A model generated the notes under the pieces. The model had not been told where the DNA came from. It did not search any database and worked only from the letters and a program-made list of their open reading frames with translations. A stretch of 16,365 bases of DNA from Acutalibacter sp. (lineage in GTDB: Bacteria; Bacillota; Clostridia; Oscillospirales; Acutalibacteraceae), in the NCBI GenBank assembly GCA_020025775.1, contig JAHHRN010000012.1:1-16365 (forward strand), read 5' to 3'. Position numbers and translations under genes: made by a program. This document shows, in pieces, positions 5,865 through 13,295 of this stretch; position 1 is the stretch's first letter; each line of letters opens with the position of its first letter.

Positions 5865-7766
5865 TTATCTTGTTTTCTTTAAATAGATTGTCGAAAGCGG
5901 CGGTAAGTCTAAAGAAATACTTTGCTCGAAGCCGTGCATGGCTACGGGCTTTGCCAAAATCTTTTCCTTGTCGCCCTTGCCGGTGCCGCCGTAGGCTTCG
6001 TCATCGGAATTAAAGACGACCTTGTAGTTGCCTTTTTTCGGAACACCGATACAGTAATTCTCGCGTTCCACTGTGGTGAAGTTGGAAACGGCAATCAGCT
6101 CGTGACCCTTTTCATCAATTCGTCTAAAGGCAATCACGGAATTATCCTTATCATCGGAGGAAATCCAAGAGAAGCCCTCCCAAGAATAATCCACCTCCCA
6201 AAGCGGGCGATTCTTTTTATAGAAGGCGTTCAGCTCTTTAAAGTAGGTTTGGAGCGCTTTGTGCTTCGGGAAATCCAAAAGCACCCAGTCCAAACCTTTT
6301 TCGTAATTCCACTCGATAAACTGACCGAACTCCTGACCCATGAACATGAGCTTCTTGCCGGGGTGCGCCATCATATAGCCCATGAAAGCTCTGACGCCGG
6401 CGAATTTCTCATCGTAATCTCCGGGCATTTTATCAATCAAAGACTTCTTGCCGTGTACGACCTCATCATGGGAAATCGGGAGAACAAAGTTTTCCGAGAA
6501 CGCATAGAACATCGAGAACGTAATGCAATCATGATTGAATTTTCTGAAATAGCCATCTAAGGAGAAATAGCGCAGGATGTCATTCATCCAGCCCATATTC
6601 CACTTGAAGTTGAAGCCCAAGCCGCCCATATAAACGGGCTTGGAAACCATCGGCCAAGAGGTGCTTTCTTCGGCAATCATCATGGCGTAGCTGTAATCCT
6701 TAAAGATATTTTCGTTGAGCTTCTGCAAGAAATCTACGGCCTCTAAGTTTTCATTGCCGCCGTTTTTGTTGGGAATCCACTGCCCCTCTTCTCTGTCATA
6801 ATCGAGATAGAGCATGGAAGCTACGGCGTCGATACGAAGGCCGTCGATGTGATATTCACGAAGCCAGAACACGGCACTCGACATTAAGAACGAACGAACT
6901 TCGTTTTTGGAGTAGTCGAACACTCTGGTGCCCCAGGAATAATGCTCGCCCTTTCTGGGGTCGGCATATTCGTAAAGCGGCTCGCCGTCAAACTCATACA
7001 GGCCGTGCGCATCCTTCGGGAAGTGCGCCGGAACCCAGTCTAAAATCACGCCAATGCCTGCCTTGTGGCAAGCATCTATGAGATACATTAAATCCTCGGG
7101 TGTGCCGTAACGGGAGGTTGCGGCAAAGTAGCCGGTCACCTGATAGCCCCAAGAGCCGTCGAAGGGATATTCCGTCAAGGGCATGAACTCCACGTGGGTG
7201 TAATTCATTTCCTTTAAATAGGGAATCAGCTCGTCCGCCATTTTGCGGTAGGAATAGAAGTTTCCGTCGGGATACTGCTTCCAAGAGCCCATGTGCATTT
7301 CGTAAATATTGACAGGAGATTTATAAACATCCTTTTTCTGGCGGTCAGCAACCCACTTGTCATCCGTCCAGTCATAGACATTTTCAATCTCATAATATTT
7401 CGTTGCCGTGCCGGGTCTGGTTTCCATATGTACGCCGTAGGGGTCGCACTTCATCAAGGTCTGCCCGCTCTTGGTTTCGATGCTGTATTTGTAGCCGTCA
7501 TAAAGCTTGACGCCCTTTACAGCCGCTTCCCAAACGCCGTCACTGTCGGGCAGAAGCTGCATCACATCCTTTGTGGCATCCCATTCGTTGAAGTCACCCA
7601 CTACGCTGACGCTTACAGCGTGCGGTGCCCAAACGCGGAAAACAACGGTATCTTTATCTTTTCGGTGTGCACCGAAATATTCGTAAGCCCGCGCATTGCT
7701 GCCCTCGTGGAACAGATAAAGCGGAACTTCATGCTCCGTGTGCACTTTTTTCATATTTTTCGGCAT
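5865..7766 (-). CDS. glgB: 1,4-alpha-glucan branching enzyme GlgB
   Basis: The 633-residue GH13 enzyme cuts alpha-1,4 chains and re-attaches them by alpha-1,6 linkage, creating the branches of glycogen. A CBM48-type beta domain lies near residues 28-110 (FRVWAP, GDFNEWD). The catalytic barrel follows, with DGLRIDAVASM (nucleophile Asp about 313), AEEST (acid/base Glu about 366), and ISHDEVVHGK (His/Asp about 433-434). A C-terminal beta domain ends at LPPLSTIYLKK. It lacks the extra N-terminal domain of the longer E. coli-type enzyme. The ATG at 7766 is preferred to the GTG at 7772: GAGG lies eight bases before the ATG but only two before the GTG. It is the first gene of glgBCDA, directly behind the operon promoter. 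Confidence 0.95.
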   Translation of the reverse strand: MPKNMKKVHTEHEVPLYLFHEGSNARAYEYFGAHRKDKDTVVFRVWAPHAVSVSVVGDFNEWDATKDVMQLLPDSDGVWEAAVKGVKLYDGYKYSIETKSGQTLMKCDPYGVHMETRPGTATKYYEIENVYDWTDDKWVADRQKKDVYKSPVNIYEMHMGSWKQYPDGNFYSYRKMADELIPYLKEMNYTHVEFMPLTEYPFDGSWGYQVTGYFAATSRYGTPEDLMYLIDACHKAGIGVILDWVPAHFPKDAHGLYEFDGEPLYEYADPRKGEHYSWGTRVFDYSKNEVRSFLMSSAVFWLREYHIDGLRIDAVASMLYLDYDREEGQWIPNKNGGNENLEAVDFLQKLNENIFKDYSYAMMIAEESTSWPMVSKPVYMGGLGFNFKWNMGWMNDILRYFSLDGYFRKFNHDCITFSMFYAFSENFVLPISHDEVVHGKKSLIDKMPGDYDEKFAGVRAFMGYMMAHPGKKLMFMGQEFGQFIEWNYEKGLDWVLLDFPKHKALQTYFKELNAFYKKNRPLWEVDYSWEGFSWISSDDKDNSVIAFRRIDEKGHELIAVSNFTTVERENYCIGVPKKGNYKVVFNSDDEAYGGTGKGDKEKILAKPVAMHGFEQSISLDLPPLSTIYLKKTR

Positions 7767-7798
7767 ATACACTACCTCACTCTGGTTTTATATTTTTT

Positions 7799-7827
7799 AT
7801 TGTAACAAATCAAGAAACATTTTACAA
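7799..7827 (-). promoter_or_regulatory. Promoter of the glgBCDA operon
   Basis: On the minus strand, TTGTAA (7827-7822), a 17-base spacer, and TACAAT (7804-7799) end 32 bases before the glgB ATG. The -10 box lies inside TTTGTTACAA, a near-palindrome that recurs in opposite orientation at about 7877-7886. This pair could be an operator. Confidence 0.6.
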
Positions 7828-7904
7828 GCACTTTTTATAAAATTTTTCAGGAGTGCGTTACAGCCGTTTGTGCACTTTGTTACAAAAATCGACAGAAAAA
7901 TAAC

Positions 7905-7938
7905 AAAAAGCCCCTTGTGAGGGCAATTTTTCACAAGA
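7905..7938 (-). terminator. Probable terminator of the polysaccharide deacetylase gene
   Basis: On the minus strand, GCCCTCACAAGGGGC forms a short GC-rich hairpin (an outer CTTGTGA...TCACAAG pairing is also possible), followed by TTTTTGTTATTTTT. It lies about 130 bases after the deacetylase stop codon and upstream of the glg promoter. Its core, CCCTCACAAGGGG, resembles the loops of the hairpins at 264-297 and 1903-1950. Confidence 0.55.
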
Positions 7939-7979
7939 GACATTTTCTTTTTTTGTTTCTTTTTGCTTATTTTTTCATC

Positions 7980-8010
7980 TCACAAATTTTTCCCGTAACA
8001 AAATTTGTGA
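7980..8010. repeat. AT-rich 11-pair inverted repeat
   Basis: TCACAAATTTT and AAAATTTGTGA flank a 9-base spacer. The interval 7767-8064 holds no gene, only this repeat, the terminator at 7905-7938 and the glg promoter. The repeat could be a weak hairpin terminator or a protein-binding site; neither can be decided from sequence. Confidence 0.55.
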
Positions 8011-8064
8011 TTTTACCCAAAATCGAGTGGATTTTTTCGGCAATAAGACGGTCGAAATCTGTGT

Positions 8065-8838
8065 TCATCCCTCGGGGAGCTTCGACTGCTTTCCTGCAAA
8101 ATCAATCCGATAGTTTTCCTTATATAAAAGCTCCTCTACAGTGACAAACGAAAAGCCGCGTTCAGAAAGCTTTTGGAGCACCTGCCGCAAAGCTTCGGGT
8201 GTGTTTTTGACATCATTGTGAAAAAGCACAATCGACCCATTCGTTGCCGCGTTCGTCACACGCGCCACGATTTCCTCCACGGAAAGCCCCTGCCAGTCAA
8301 GACTATCCACGGACCACTGCACGGTTTGCATGGAAAGCTTTTCCGCCGCGCGCATGGAGCTTTCGGTATAATCGCCCGACGGTGCGCGCAAATGGTGCGG
8401 CTTTTCGCCTGTCACCTTTTCGATTGCCGCATTGCAGGCTTCGATGTCCTTTTGAATATCCCCCTCGGAAAGCTTGCTGTAGAGCGTATGCTTATTGGAA
8501 TGATTGGCAATCTCGTGCCCTGCCGCATGGAATTTCTGAATGGCATCCGGATATTTGCGTACAAAATCCCCCACCGCAAACACAGTGATTTTTGCATTGT
8601 ATTCCTCTAATATAGAAAGAAGCACGTCGGTATCGTCTGCGCCCCATGCCGCATCGAAGGTAATAGCAATTTTCGGCTCGGCGGTTTCCACAGCATAAAT
8701 AGGAATTTTCTTTCCCTCTGTTTTCGCCGTTTCCACTGCCGCATAGCGGTTGAGAACGCCACCTACCACCAATGCGGCAGAAAGAAACAGACAAAGCCCC
8801 ACAAACATTGAGCGTTTCGTCCAAACAAAATAGTGCAT
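8065..8838 (-). CDS. Membrane-anchored NodB-domain polysaccharide deacetylase (PdaB-like)
   Basis: The 257-residue protein has an N-terminal signal anchor (about residues 10-28, FVGLCLFLSAALVVGG) and an extracellular NodB/CE4 domain. Visible motifs are ITFDAAWG (59-66, with catalytic Asp62), NHSNKH (112-117, metal-binding His113 and His117), RAPSG (151-155) and LFHND (205-209). The family removes N-acetyl groups from polysaccharides, often peptidoglycan. The variant TFDxxWG, where the second Asp of TFDDG is replaced, is typical of the sporulation-linked PdaB branch, so a role in spore or cell-wall modification is plausible but inferred. The start at 8838 is chosen because GGGGG lies seven bases before it; an upstream ATG at 8865 has no ribosome binding site. 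It is a monocistronic gene, divergent from the DUF4234 gene. Confidence 0.85.
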   Translation of the reverse strand: MHYFVWTKRSMFVGLCLFLSAALVVGGVLNRYAAVETAKTEGKKIPIYAVETAEPKIAITFDAAWGADDTDVLLSILEEYNAKITVFAVGDFVRKYPDAIQKFHAAGHEIANHSNKHTLYSKLSEGDIQKDIEACNAAIEKVTGEKPHHLRAPSGDYTESSMRAAEKLSMQTVQWSVDSLDWQGLSVEEIVARVTNAATNGSIVLFHNDVKNTPEALRQVLQKLSERGFSFVTVEELLYKENYRIDFAGKQSKLPEG

Positions 8839-8939
8839 CACTCGGCCCCCTATCCGCTTTAACATATGCTTTTACGAGAGGCATTTAGAACTTTTTTCCT
8901 ATGCAGAACCATTCTTTACATTTTTCGATAAACTTTTTC

Positions 8940-8968
8940 TTGACAGTCTAATATATTTTGTATATAAT
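8940..8968 (+). promoter_or_regulatory. Perfect consensus sigma-A promoter of the DUF4234 gene
   Basis: TTGACA (8940-8945), exactly 17 bases, then TATAAT (8963-8968). Together with GGAGGAGGAG six bases before the ATG, this predicts strong constitutive expression. Confidence 0.9.
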
Positions 8969-9012
8969 TATTCGAAAGCAATAAATATTTGCTTTTGGAG
9001 GAGGAGAAAATT

Positions 9013-9501
9013 ATGGAAAACAACACAAACCAAACCTACACACCCAATGCAACTCAAGCTTATGCGCAAGCGGCAAATCCCGTATATGCACAGCCGTCGA
9101 TTGTACCTTTAAAGGCCAATTTCGAGCTTTGGAAATTCATTGTATTTAATCTCTTGACCTGTGGCATTTATGGCATTGTATTTTTCACAAGCCTTGGGGA
9201 GAAATTAAATACAGCTTGTGGCAACAAGAACGGCAAAGCCACCATGAATTATTGTTTACTTTTCTTTCTTATTTCGCCCATCACCTGTGGCATTGCTTCT
9301 ATCGTTTGGTTCCACAAAATGAGCAATAGAATCGGTGCAGAACTTGCACGCCGCAACATTGTCAATTACAATTTCTCAGCCAGCACCTTTTGGCTCTGGA
9401 ATGTTTTAGGTTCTCTCATCATTGTTGGTCCCTTTATTTATGTTTATAAGCTTTGCCAAGCTATGAACGCCATTATTGAGGATTACAACGTCCGTGGCTA
9501 A
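9013..9501 (+). CDS. DUF4234-type integral membrane protein
   Basis: The 162-residue protein begins with a polar tail rich in Asn, Thr, Gln, Ala and Tyr (1-34, with spaced Tyr residues). Three hydrophobic segments follow, at about 39-60, 79-100 and 124-146. The pattern FELWKFIVFNLLTCGIYGI matches the start of DUF4234-family proteins (small membrane proteins of unknown function, often with a TxGIYG motif). The second segment again has ITCGIASI, suggesting an internal duplication of the membrane unit. The ATG at 9013 is chosen because the ribosome binding site GGAGGAGGAG lies just upstream; a longer TTG start at 8989 would overlap that site. It stands alone between a perfect promoter and a terminator. 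No function is assigned. Confidence 0.8.
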   Translation: MENNTNQTYTPNATQAYAQAANPVYAQPSIVPLKANFELWKFIVFNLLTCGIYGIVFFTSLGEKLNTACGNKNGKATMNYCLLFFLISPITCGIASIVWFHKMSNRIGAELARRNIVNYNFSASTFWLWNVLGSLIIVGPFIYVYKLCQAMNAIIEDYNVRG

Positions 9502-9513
9502 ACATTAAAAATC

Positions 9514-9552
9514 AAAAGCACTGCACTCCGTAAAGGAATGCAGTGCTTTTTT
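9514..9552. terminator. Terminator shared by the DUF4234 gene and pdxR (convergent)
   Basis: AAAAGCACTGCA-c-TCC / GGA-a-TGCAGTGCTTTT, a long stem with one mismatch, followed by TTTTTTG on the plus strand and an A-run on the left. It lies between the two convergent genes, so it can serve both. Confidence 0.85.
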
Positions 9553-9553
9553 G

Positions 9554-10903
9554 TTACCGTAGACTTTCCGAAAGCATTTTTACCGCAGGTTCTAAATCCT
9601 CTATGGGAATACCCGCAAAGCTGAGCCAAATATGCCCTTTGCGAATCGCATCCAAGCGAATGCCTTTAGAAGCGGCACGCAGAAAAATTTCTTCGTCAGA
9701 AAGTTTTGTTTCTAAATGGGCGACCACAGAAAGGGAGGATTCTAAAACCGAAATACGTTTTAAGTCTCCCCCGAAATACTGCTCCATAGCCGAAACGAGC
9801 GCTTTGCTTTTATAATAATACAATTTTTTAAGCCGTCTTAAATGCTTTTCTAAAAATCCGTTTTGAATATACGCAGTGAGTGCCAGTTGCTCCAGTTTAC
9901 TCGCCGTGGGATTATAATCCTGCACTCGCCTATGATAAGTCGAAAGGAGGCTGTCGGGAAGCACCATATAGGCAATACGCACAGACGGGAGCAAAAGCTT
10001 GGAGAAGCTGCCAAAATAGACAATGTGTTTTGTATCTGCTTGCTGCATAGCCGGCACAGGACGTGCTGTATACCGCAATTCGCCGTTGTAGTCATCCTCT
10101 AGGATGAGTCGTTTTTCATCCTGTTCTGCCCAGGAAAGTAAATCTCTACGAAACCTTTTGAGCGTTTTTAAATCTTTTTTGGAATAGGCAGAAGGCGTAT
10201 ACAAATAAATATTAGCGTCAAGTTCTTCTAGCTGTTTCGAGAGCGGTTTATCTTTTCGCGTATGCACAAACACCGTTTTAAAACCGTAATCTCTAAAAAT
10301 ACGTTCTGCCTGTTTAAAGCCGGGCGCATCCAAAGCAATTACGCCCTTTTCGGGATACAAACTGCAAAAGAGCGTTAAAAGAAGCTGTGTACCTGCGCCG
10401 ACCACAATATTGTCGGGGTTTGCGGATACGCCACGTGCCGCATAGGCATAGTCGGCAATCGCTTCACGCAAAAGGCGCTCTCCTTGTGGTTCACCATAGG
10501 AAACCAAATCTCCCGATTCGTGGAGTGCACGGCGTACACATTTTTGCCAAAGGACAGTATCCGCCGCCGCTTCATCAATGCGTCCTGAAGAAAAATCGTA
10601 ACGAATGATCTTTTGTGCTTGTATTGTTTTTTCTGGAACGGGGCACATAGGCTTTGGCTTGTTTTGCACAAAATAGCCGCTTTGCGGTCGGCTGTCTAAA
10701 TAGCCTTCGTTACAAAGTCGAATATATGCCGTTTCCACCGTAGTACGGCTAATTCCAAGCTCTGTCGCCGCAAGCCGAATAGAGGGTGCTTTTTCTCCCA
10801 CTTGCATTTTGCCCTCGTCAATCGCCTGTTTAATGCCCTTATAAAGCTGCGTGCAAAGTGGTATTCCGCCTTCTTTTTCTAAACTGATAAAATCATAAAT
10901 CAT
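9554..10903 (-). CDS. pdxR: MocR-family regulator of PLP synthesis, PdxR-like
   Basis: The 449-residue protein is a GntR-type winged helix fused to a fold-type I aminotransferase domain. The helix-turn-helix lies near 36-79 (KAPSIRLAATELGISRTTVETAYIRL in outline). The aminotransferase part has LILEDDYNGELRY (267-278, with the Asp that contacts the PLP ring nitrogen) and FGSFSK (297-302, with the PLP Schiff-base lysine K302). MocR proteins of the PdxR branch sense PLP and control pdxS/pdxT; here it is divergent from pdxS across 120 bases, which strongly supports the assignment. GGGGGCGG lies just before the ATG. Its stop codon abuts the shared terminator. Other MocR roles are possible but less likely given the neighbour. 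Confidence 0.88.
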   Translation of the reverse strand: MIYDFISLEKEGGIPLCTQLYKGIKQAIDEGKMQVGEKAPSIRLAATELGISRTTVETAYIRLCNEGYLDSRPQSGYFVQNKPKPMCPVPEKTIQAQKIIRYDFSSGRIDEAAADTVLWQKCVRRALHESGDLVSYGEPQGERLLREAIADYAYAARGVSANPDNIVVGAGTQLLLTLFCSLYPEKGVIALDAPGFKQAERIFRDYGFKTVFVHTRKDKPLSKQLEELDANIYLYTPSAYSKKDLKTLKRFRRDLLSWAEQDEKRLILEDDYNGELRYTARPVPAMQQADTKHIVYFGSFSKLLLPSVRIAYMVLPDSLLSTYHRRVQDYNPTASKLEQLALTAYIQNGFLEKHLRRLKKLYYYKSKALVSAMEQYFGGDLKRISVLESSLSVVAHLETKLSDEEIFLRAASKGIRLDAIRKGHIWLSFAGIPIEDLEPAVKMLSESLR

Positions 10904-10916
10904 GCTTCCGCCCCCT

Positions 10917-11004
10917 AACTGTCCTTATAAAAATAATGGAATCTGTGTATTTTTTAGTGTACAGTTTTATAGTATAATCATAACATACTTTTTAAGAAAA
11001 GCAA
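10917..11004. promoter_or_regulatory. Overlapping divergent promoters and operator region of pdxR/pdxS
   Basis: The pdxS -10 box TATAAT lies at 10973-10978, but no good -35 box stands 17 bases upstream, as expected of an activated promoter. On the minus strand, TTGCTT (11004-10999), 16 bases, and TATGAT (10982-10977) form a pdxR promoter whose -10 overlaps that of pdxS. Upstream of pdxS, CTGTGTA...GTGTACAG (10943-10964) and AACTGT...ACAGTT (10917-10922, 10961-10966) are inverted repeats where PdxR could bind. The regulator and site are inferred. Confidence 0.55.
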
Positions 11005-11023
11005 GAAAAAGGAGTGTTTTACA

Positions 11024-11899
11024 ATGACAGAAGCAGAAAGAAAGGCGGCTATCGCCTTAACCGACAGTTTACGCGGTGGCGTAATTATGGACGTTACCAC
11101 GCCCGAACAGGCAAAGATTGCAGAAGCTGCGGGTGCATCCGCGGTTATGGCACTTGAGAGAATCCCTGCAGACATTCGTGCCGCAGGCGGCATTTCCAGA
11201 ATGAGTGACCCCAAGATGATTCGTAGCATTCAAGAAGCAGTTCAAATTCCCGTTATGGCAAAATGCAGAATCGGTCATTTTGTGGAAGCGCGTATTCTCG
11301 AAGCGATCGGCATTGATTACATTGATGAAAGCGAAGTTTTAAGCCCTGCCGATGATGTCTATCATGTAGATAAAACCACATTCAAAACGCCTTTCGTTTG
11401 CGGCGCCAGAAACCTTGGCGAAGCACTCAGAAGAATTCAAGAAGGCGCTTTAATGATTCGTACCAAAGGGGAAGCCGGTACCGGCGACGTTGTACAGGCT
11501 GTCCGCCATATGCGTACCATTCAAAAGGAAATGCGTGCTTTAACCGTACTTCGTAACGACGAACTTTTTGAAGCGGCAAAGCAGTACGAAGTGCCCTTTG
11601 AGCTTGTAAAATATGTACACAATCATGGCAAGCTTCCCGTTGCAAACTTCTCCGCCGGCGGTGTTGCTACTCCGGCAGACGCGGCACTCATGGTAGAACT
11701 TGGCGCAGAAGGCGTATTCGTGGGCAGTGGTATCTTTAAATCCGGCAATCCCGAAAAACGTGCCAAAGCCATTGTGGCAGCCGTCAAGAATTATCAGGAC
11801 GCCGATCTCATTGCCAGAGTTTCCGAAGACCTCGGCGAAGCCATGGTCGGCATTAACGAAAACGAAATCAATATTATCATGGAAGAACGTGGCATATAA
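11024..11899 (+). CDS. pdxS: Pyridoxal 5'-phosphate synthase subunit PdxS
   Basis: The 291-residue lyase subunit makes PLP from ribose 5-phosphate, glyceraldehyde 3-phosphate and ammonia. Family motifs are intact: RGGVIMDVTTPEQAKIAE (17-34, with Asp23), MAKCRIGHFVEA (78-89, with the covalent-intermediate lysine K80), and IRTKGEAGTG (145-154, with the second lysine K148). GGVFVGSGIF-type phosphate binding follows near the end. AAAGGAG precedes the ATG. The ammonia normally comes from the glutaminase PdxT, whose gene usually follows pdxS. Here a terminator begins 15 bases after the stop codon and no pdxT is present in the window. Confidence 0.97.
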   Translation: MTEAERKAAIALTDSLRGGVIMDVTTPEQAKIAEAAGASAVMALERIPADIRAAGGISRMSDPKMIRSIQEAVQIPVMAKCRIGHFVEARILEAIGIDYIDESEVLSPADDVYHVDKTTFKTPFVCGARNLGEALRRIQEGALMIRTKGEAGTGDVVQAVRHMRTIQKEMRALTVLRNDELFEAAKQYEVPFELVKYVHNHGKLPVANFSAGGVATPADAALMVELGAEGVFVGSGIFKSGNPEKRAKAIVAAVKNYQDADLIARVSEDLGEAMVGINENEINIIMEERGI

Positions 11900-11914
11900 T
11901 CGCCTGTACATTCT

Positions 11915-11951
11915 AAAAAAAGGCTGTCTCCTCAAAAGAGACAGCCTTTTT
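11915..11951. terminator. Bidirectional terminator between pdxS and the small membrane protein gene
   Basis: GGCTGTCTC (11922-11930) pairs perfectly with GAGACAGCC (11938-11946) around a 7-base loop, flanked by seven A and five T residues. It ends pdxS on the plus strand and the convergent 71-codon gene on the minus strand. Confidence 0.9.
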
Positions 11952-11954
11952 CTT

Positions 11955-12170
11955 TTAATCTTCTAAAGCGTAATAAAGGTCGGTTAACACCGCCTCGAGT
12001 TTTTCTTTTTCTTCGTAATCGCAAGAGGCACAGGTCACTGTATTTTGGAAAGAGAAAACCACCACATAGCCTTTTTCGGCATTCATAATCGCGGCGCGCA
12101 AGAGAAAAATATGAATAAGCAATACCACAAAGCAGATACCGTAAAACTCCAGTTTCACCGAAAGTAGCAT
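11955..12170 (-). CDS. Small single-pass membrane protein with a CxxC motif, unknown function
   Basis: I do not recognise this 71-residue protein. It has one long hydrophobic segment (about 7-29), then a short segment ending in CASC (C47, C50), then a very acidic tail with an amphipathic helix-like EKEKLEAVLTDLYYALED. It is supported as a real gene. AAGGAG stands eight bases before the ATG. TTGAGA and TATACT, 17 bases apart, lie upstream (12224-12196). A strong terminator follows four bases after the stop codon. The CxxC could bind metal or form a disulfide. It is convergent with pdxS, and no functional link can be claimed. Confidence 0.7.
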   Translation of the reverse strand: MLLSVKLEFYGICFVVLLIHIFLLRAAIMNAEKGYVVVFSFQNTVTCASCDYEEKEKLEAVLTDLYYALED

Positions 12171-12195
12171 GAAATCATCTCCTTCTTATAGCATC

Positions 12196-12224
12196 AGTAT
12201 AGCAGAACCCCCCATATTTCTCAA
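12196..12224 (-). promoter_or_regulatory. Promoter of the small membrane protein gene
   Basis: On the minus strand, TTGAGA (12224-12219), a 17-base spacer, and TATACT (12201-12196) lie 25 bases before the ATG. Five of six bases match consensus in each box. Confidence 0.7.
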
Positions 12225-12320
12225 GGCAGAAGCAACGCAGTAGCCATCCGATTAAAACAGGGCTTGAAAATCCACATTTTTTTAATTCCTGTTGCTTTTC
12301 TAAGATTTTTCGGATTTCCT

Positions 12321-12349
12321 TTGCCTTTTTTAATTTTTCGTGCTATGAT
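12321..12349 (+). promoter_or_regulatory. Promoter of the EEP-fold/VOC operon
   Basis: TTGCCT (12321-12326), 17 bases, and TATGAT (12344-12349) end 23 bases before the ATG of the downstream gene. The T-rich stretch upstream of it could act as a helper element. Confidence 0.55.
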
Positions 12350-12372
12350 GTGGGCAAAGGAGAGGATTCATA

Positions 12373-13284
12373 ATGAAAAAGTACCAAAAAATTTTGTTAG
12401 CTGTTTTCGTTTGTATTCTTGTGATTGTGCTGATTTTTTTAGGCACGATGTTTTTCTATTACCCGCGCTATAAATCGCACAAGCAAGAAGTCAAAGTGGA
12501 TGCAGAAGTCAAAAATCTGCGCGTTATGAGTTGCAACGTGCGCTGTTTTACCCCTTCCGACCGCGGCAAAACCAACTGGTATTACCGTGCCGACCTAATT
12601 CGTCAAAATCTCGAAAAAGTGCAGCCGACCGTCATCGGCTTCCAGGAGGTCACTCCCCAGCAATACACCTACCTTTGCGATGTTTTGCCGGATTATGACT
12701 CCGTACTCACCTATCGCGACAAAACCCCGCAGCCCGAAGGCTGTCCGGTATTCTATCGCACGGATTTATATACCTTAAAGGATAAAGGCTCGTTCTGGCT
12801 TTCCGAAACCCCGGAAGTCATGAGCAAGGACTGGGGTGCGGCGTGCTACCGCATTTGCAGTTATGTGATTTTAACAGATAAGGCCTCCGCGCAGGATTTC
12901 GTTGTATTCAACACGCATTTGGACCACGTCAGCGACGAAGCCAGAATCAAGGGTATCGGTGTGGTGCTCGACAAGATTCAGGAATTCGGCGGTCTGCCGG
13001 CAGTTTTAATGGGGGACCTCAATGCCGATGAAGGCAGTGAAACCTACAAGGCAGCAACCGAGAATTTCTTAGACAGTAAATATGTCTTAGAAAATCCGCC
13101 CCAAGGCTGCACCTATCAAAACTACGGTAAGAATCTCGACGATCCTTGTATCGATTATATTTTGATTACGAAAGATGCTTTTACCGTAAAGGATTTCAAA
13201 ATCGTAACCGACACCTATGACGGTGTTTATCCCAGCGACCATTTCCCGATTGTCGCTGATCTTCAGTTTGCAGCCCAAAATTAA
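12373..13284 (+). CDS. Membrane-anchored endonuclease/exonuclease/phosphatase-fold hydrolase
   Basis: The 303-residue protein has an N-terminal membrane anchor (about 7-30) and an external EEP catalytic domain. Its active-site residues are complete: SCNVR (N55), QEV (E92), NTHLDH (H182), GDLNAD (D215, N217), DYILI (D261) and SDHFPI (D289, H290). This is the metal-dependent DNase I/sphingomyelinase/inositol-phosphatase superfamily, and the substrate cannot be fixed by sequence. The anchor points to an extracytoplasmic substrate such as a phospholipid, sugar phosphate or extracellular nucleic acid. AAAGGAG stands about nine bases before the ATG. The VOC gene follows by 11 bases, so the two are probably co-transcribed. 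Confidence 0.88.
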   Translation: MKKYQKILLAVFVCILVIVLIFLGTMFFYYPRYKSHKQEVKVDAEVKNLRVMSCNVRCFTPSDRGKTNWYYRADLIRQNLEKVQPTVIGFQEVTPQQYTYLCDVLPDYDSVLTYRDKTPQPEGCPVFYRTDLYTLKDKGSFWLSETPEVMSKDWGAACYRICSYVILTDKASAQDFVVFNTHLDHVSDEARIKGIGVVLDKIQEFGGLPAVLMGDLNADEGSETYKAATENFLDSKYVLENPPQGCTYQNYGKNLDDPCIDYILITKDAFTVKDFKIVTDTYDGVYPSDHFPIVADLQFAAQN

Positions 13285-13295
13285 AAGGAGTTTCT

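Noticed and set aside
7914..7937. Rex- or CRP-type operator (TTGTGA...TCACAA)
   Set aside because: The half-sites are ten bases apart instead of the six expected for these regulators, and the sequence is better explained as a terminator hairpin followed by a T-run.
8838..8865. Longer start for the polysaccharide deacetylase (ATG at 8865)
   Set aside because: No ribosome binding site precedes it, whereas a GGGGG site stands at a normal distance before the ATG at 8838.
10904..11023. Riboswitch upstream of pdxS
   Set aside because: The leader from the -10 box to the start codon is only about 45 bases, too short and without stable structure. Control by PdxR is the simpler explanation.
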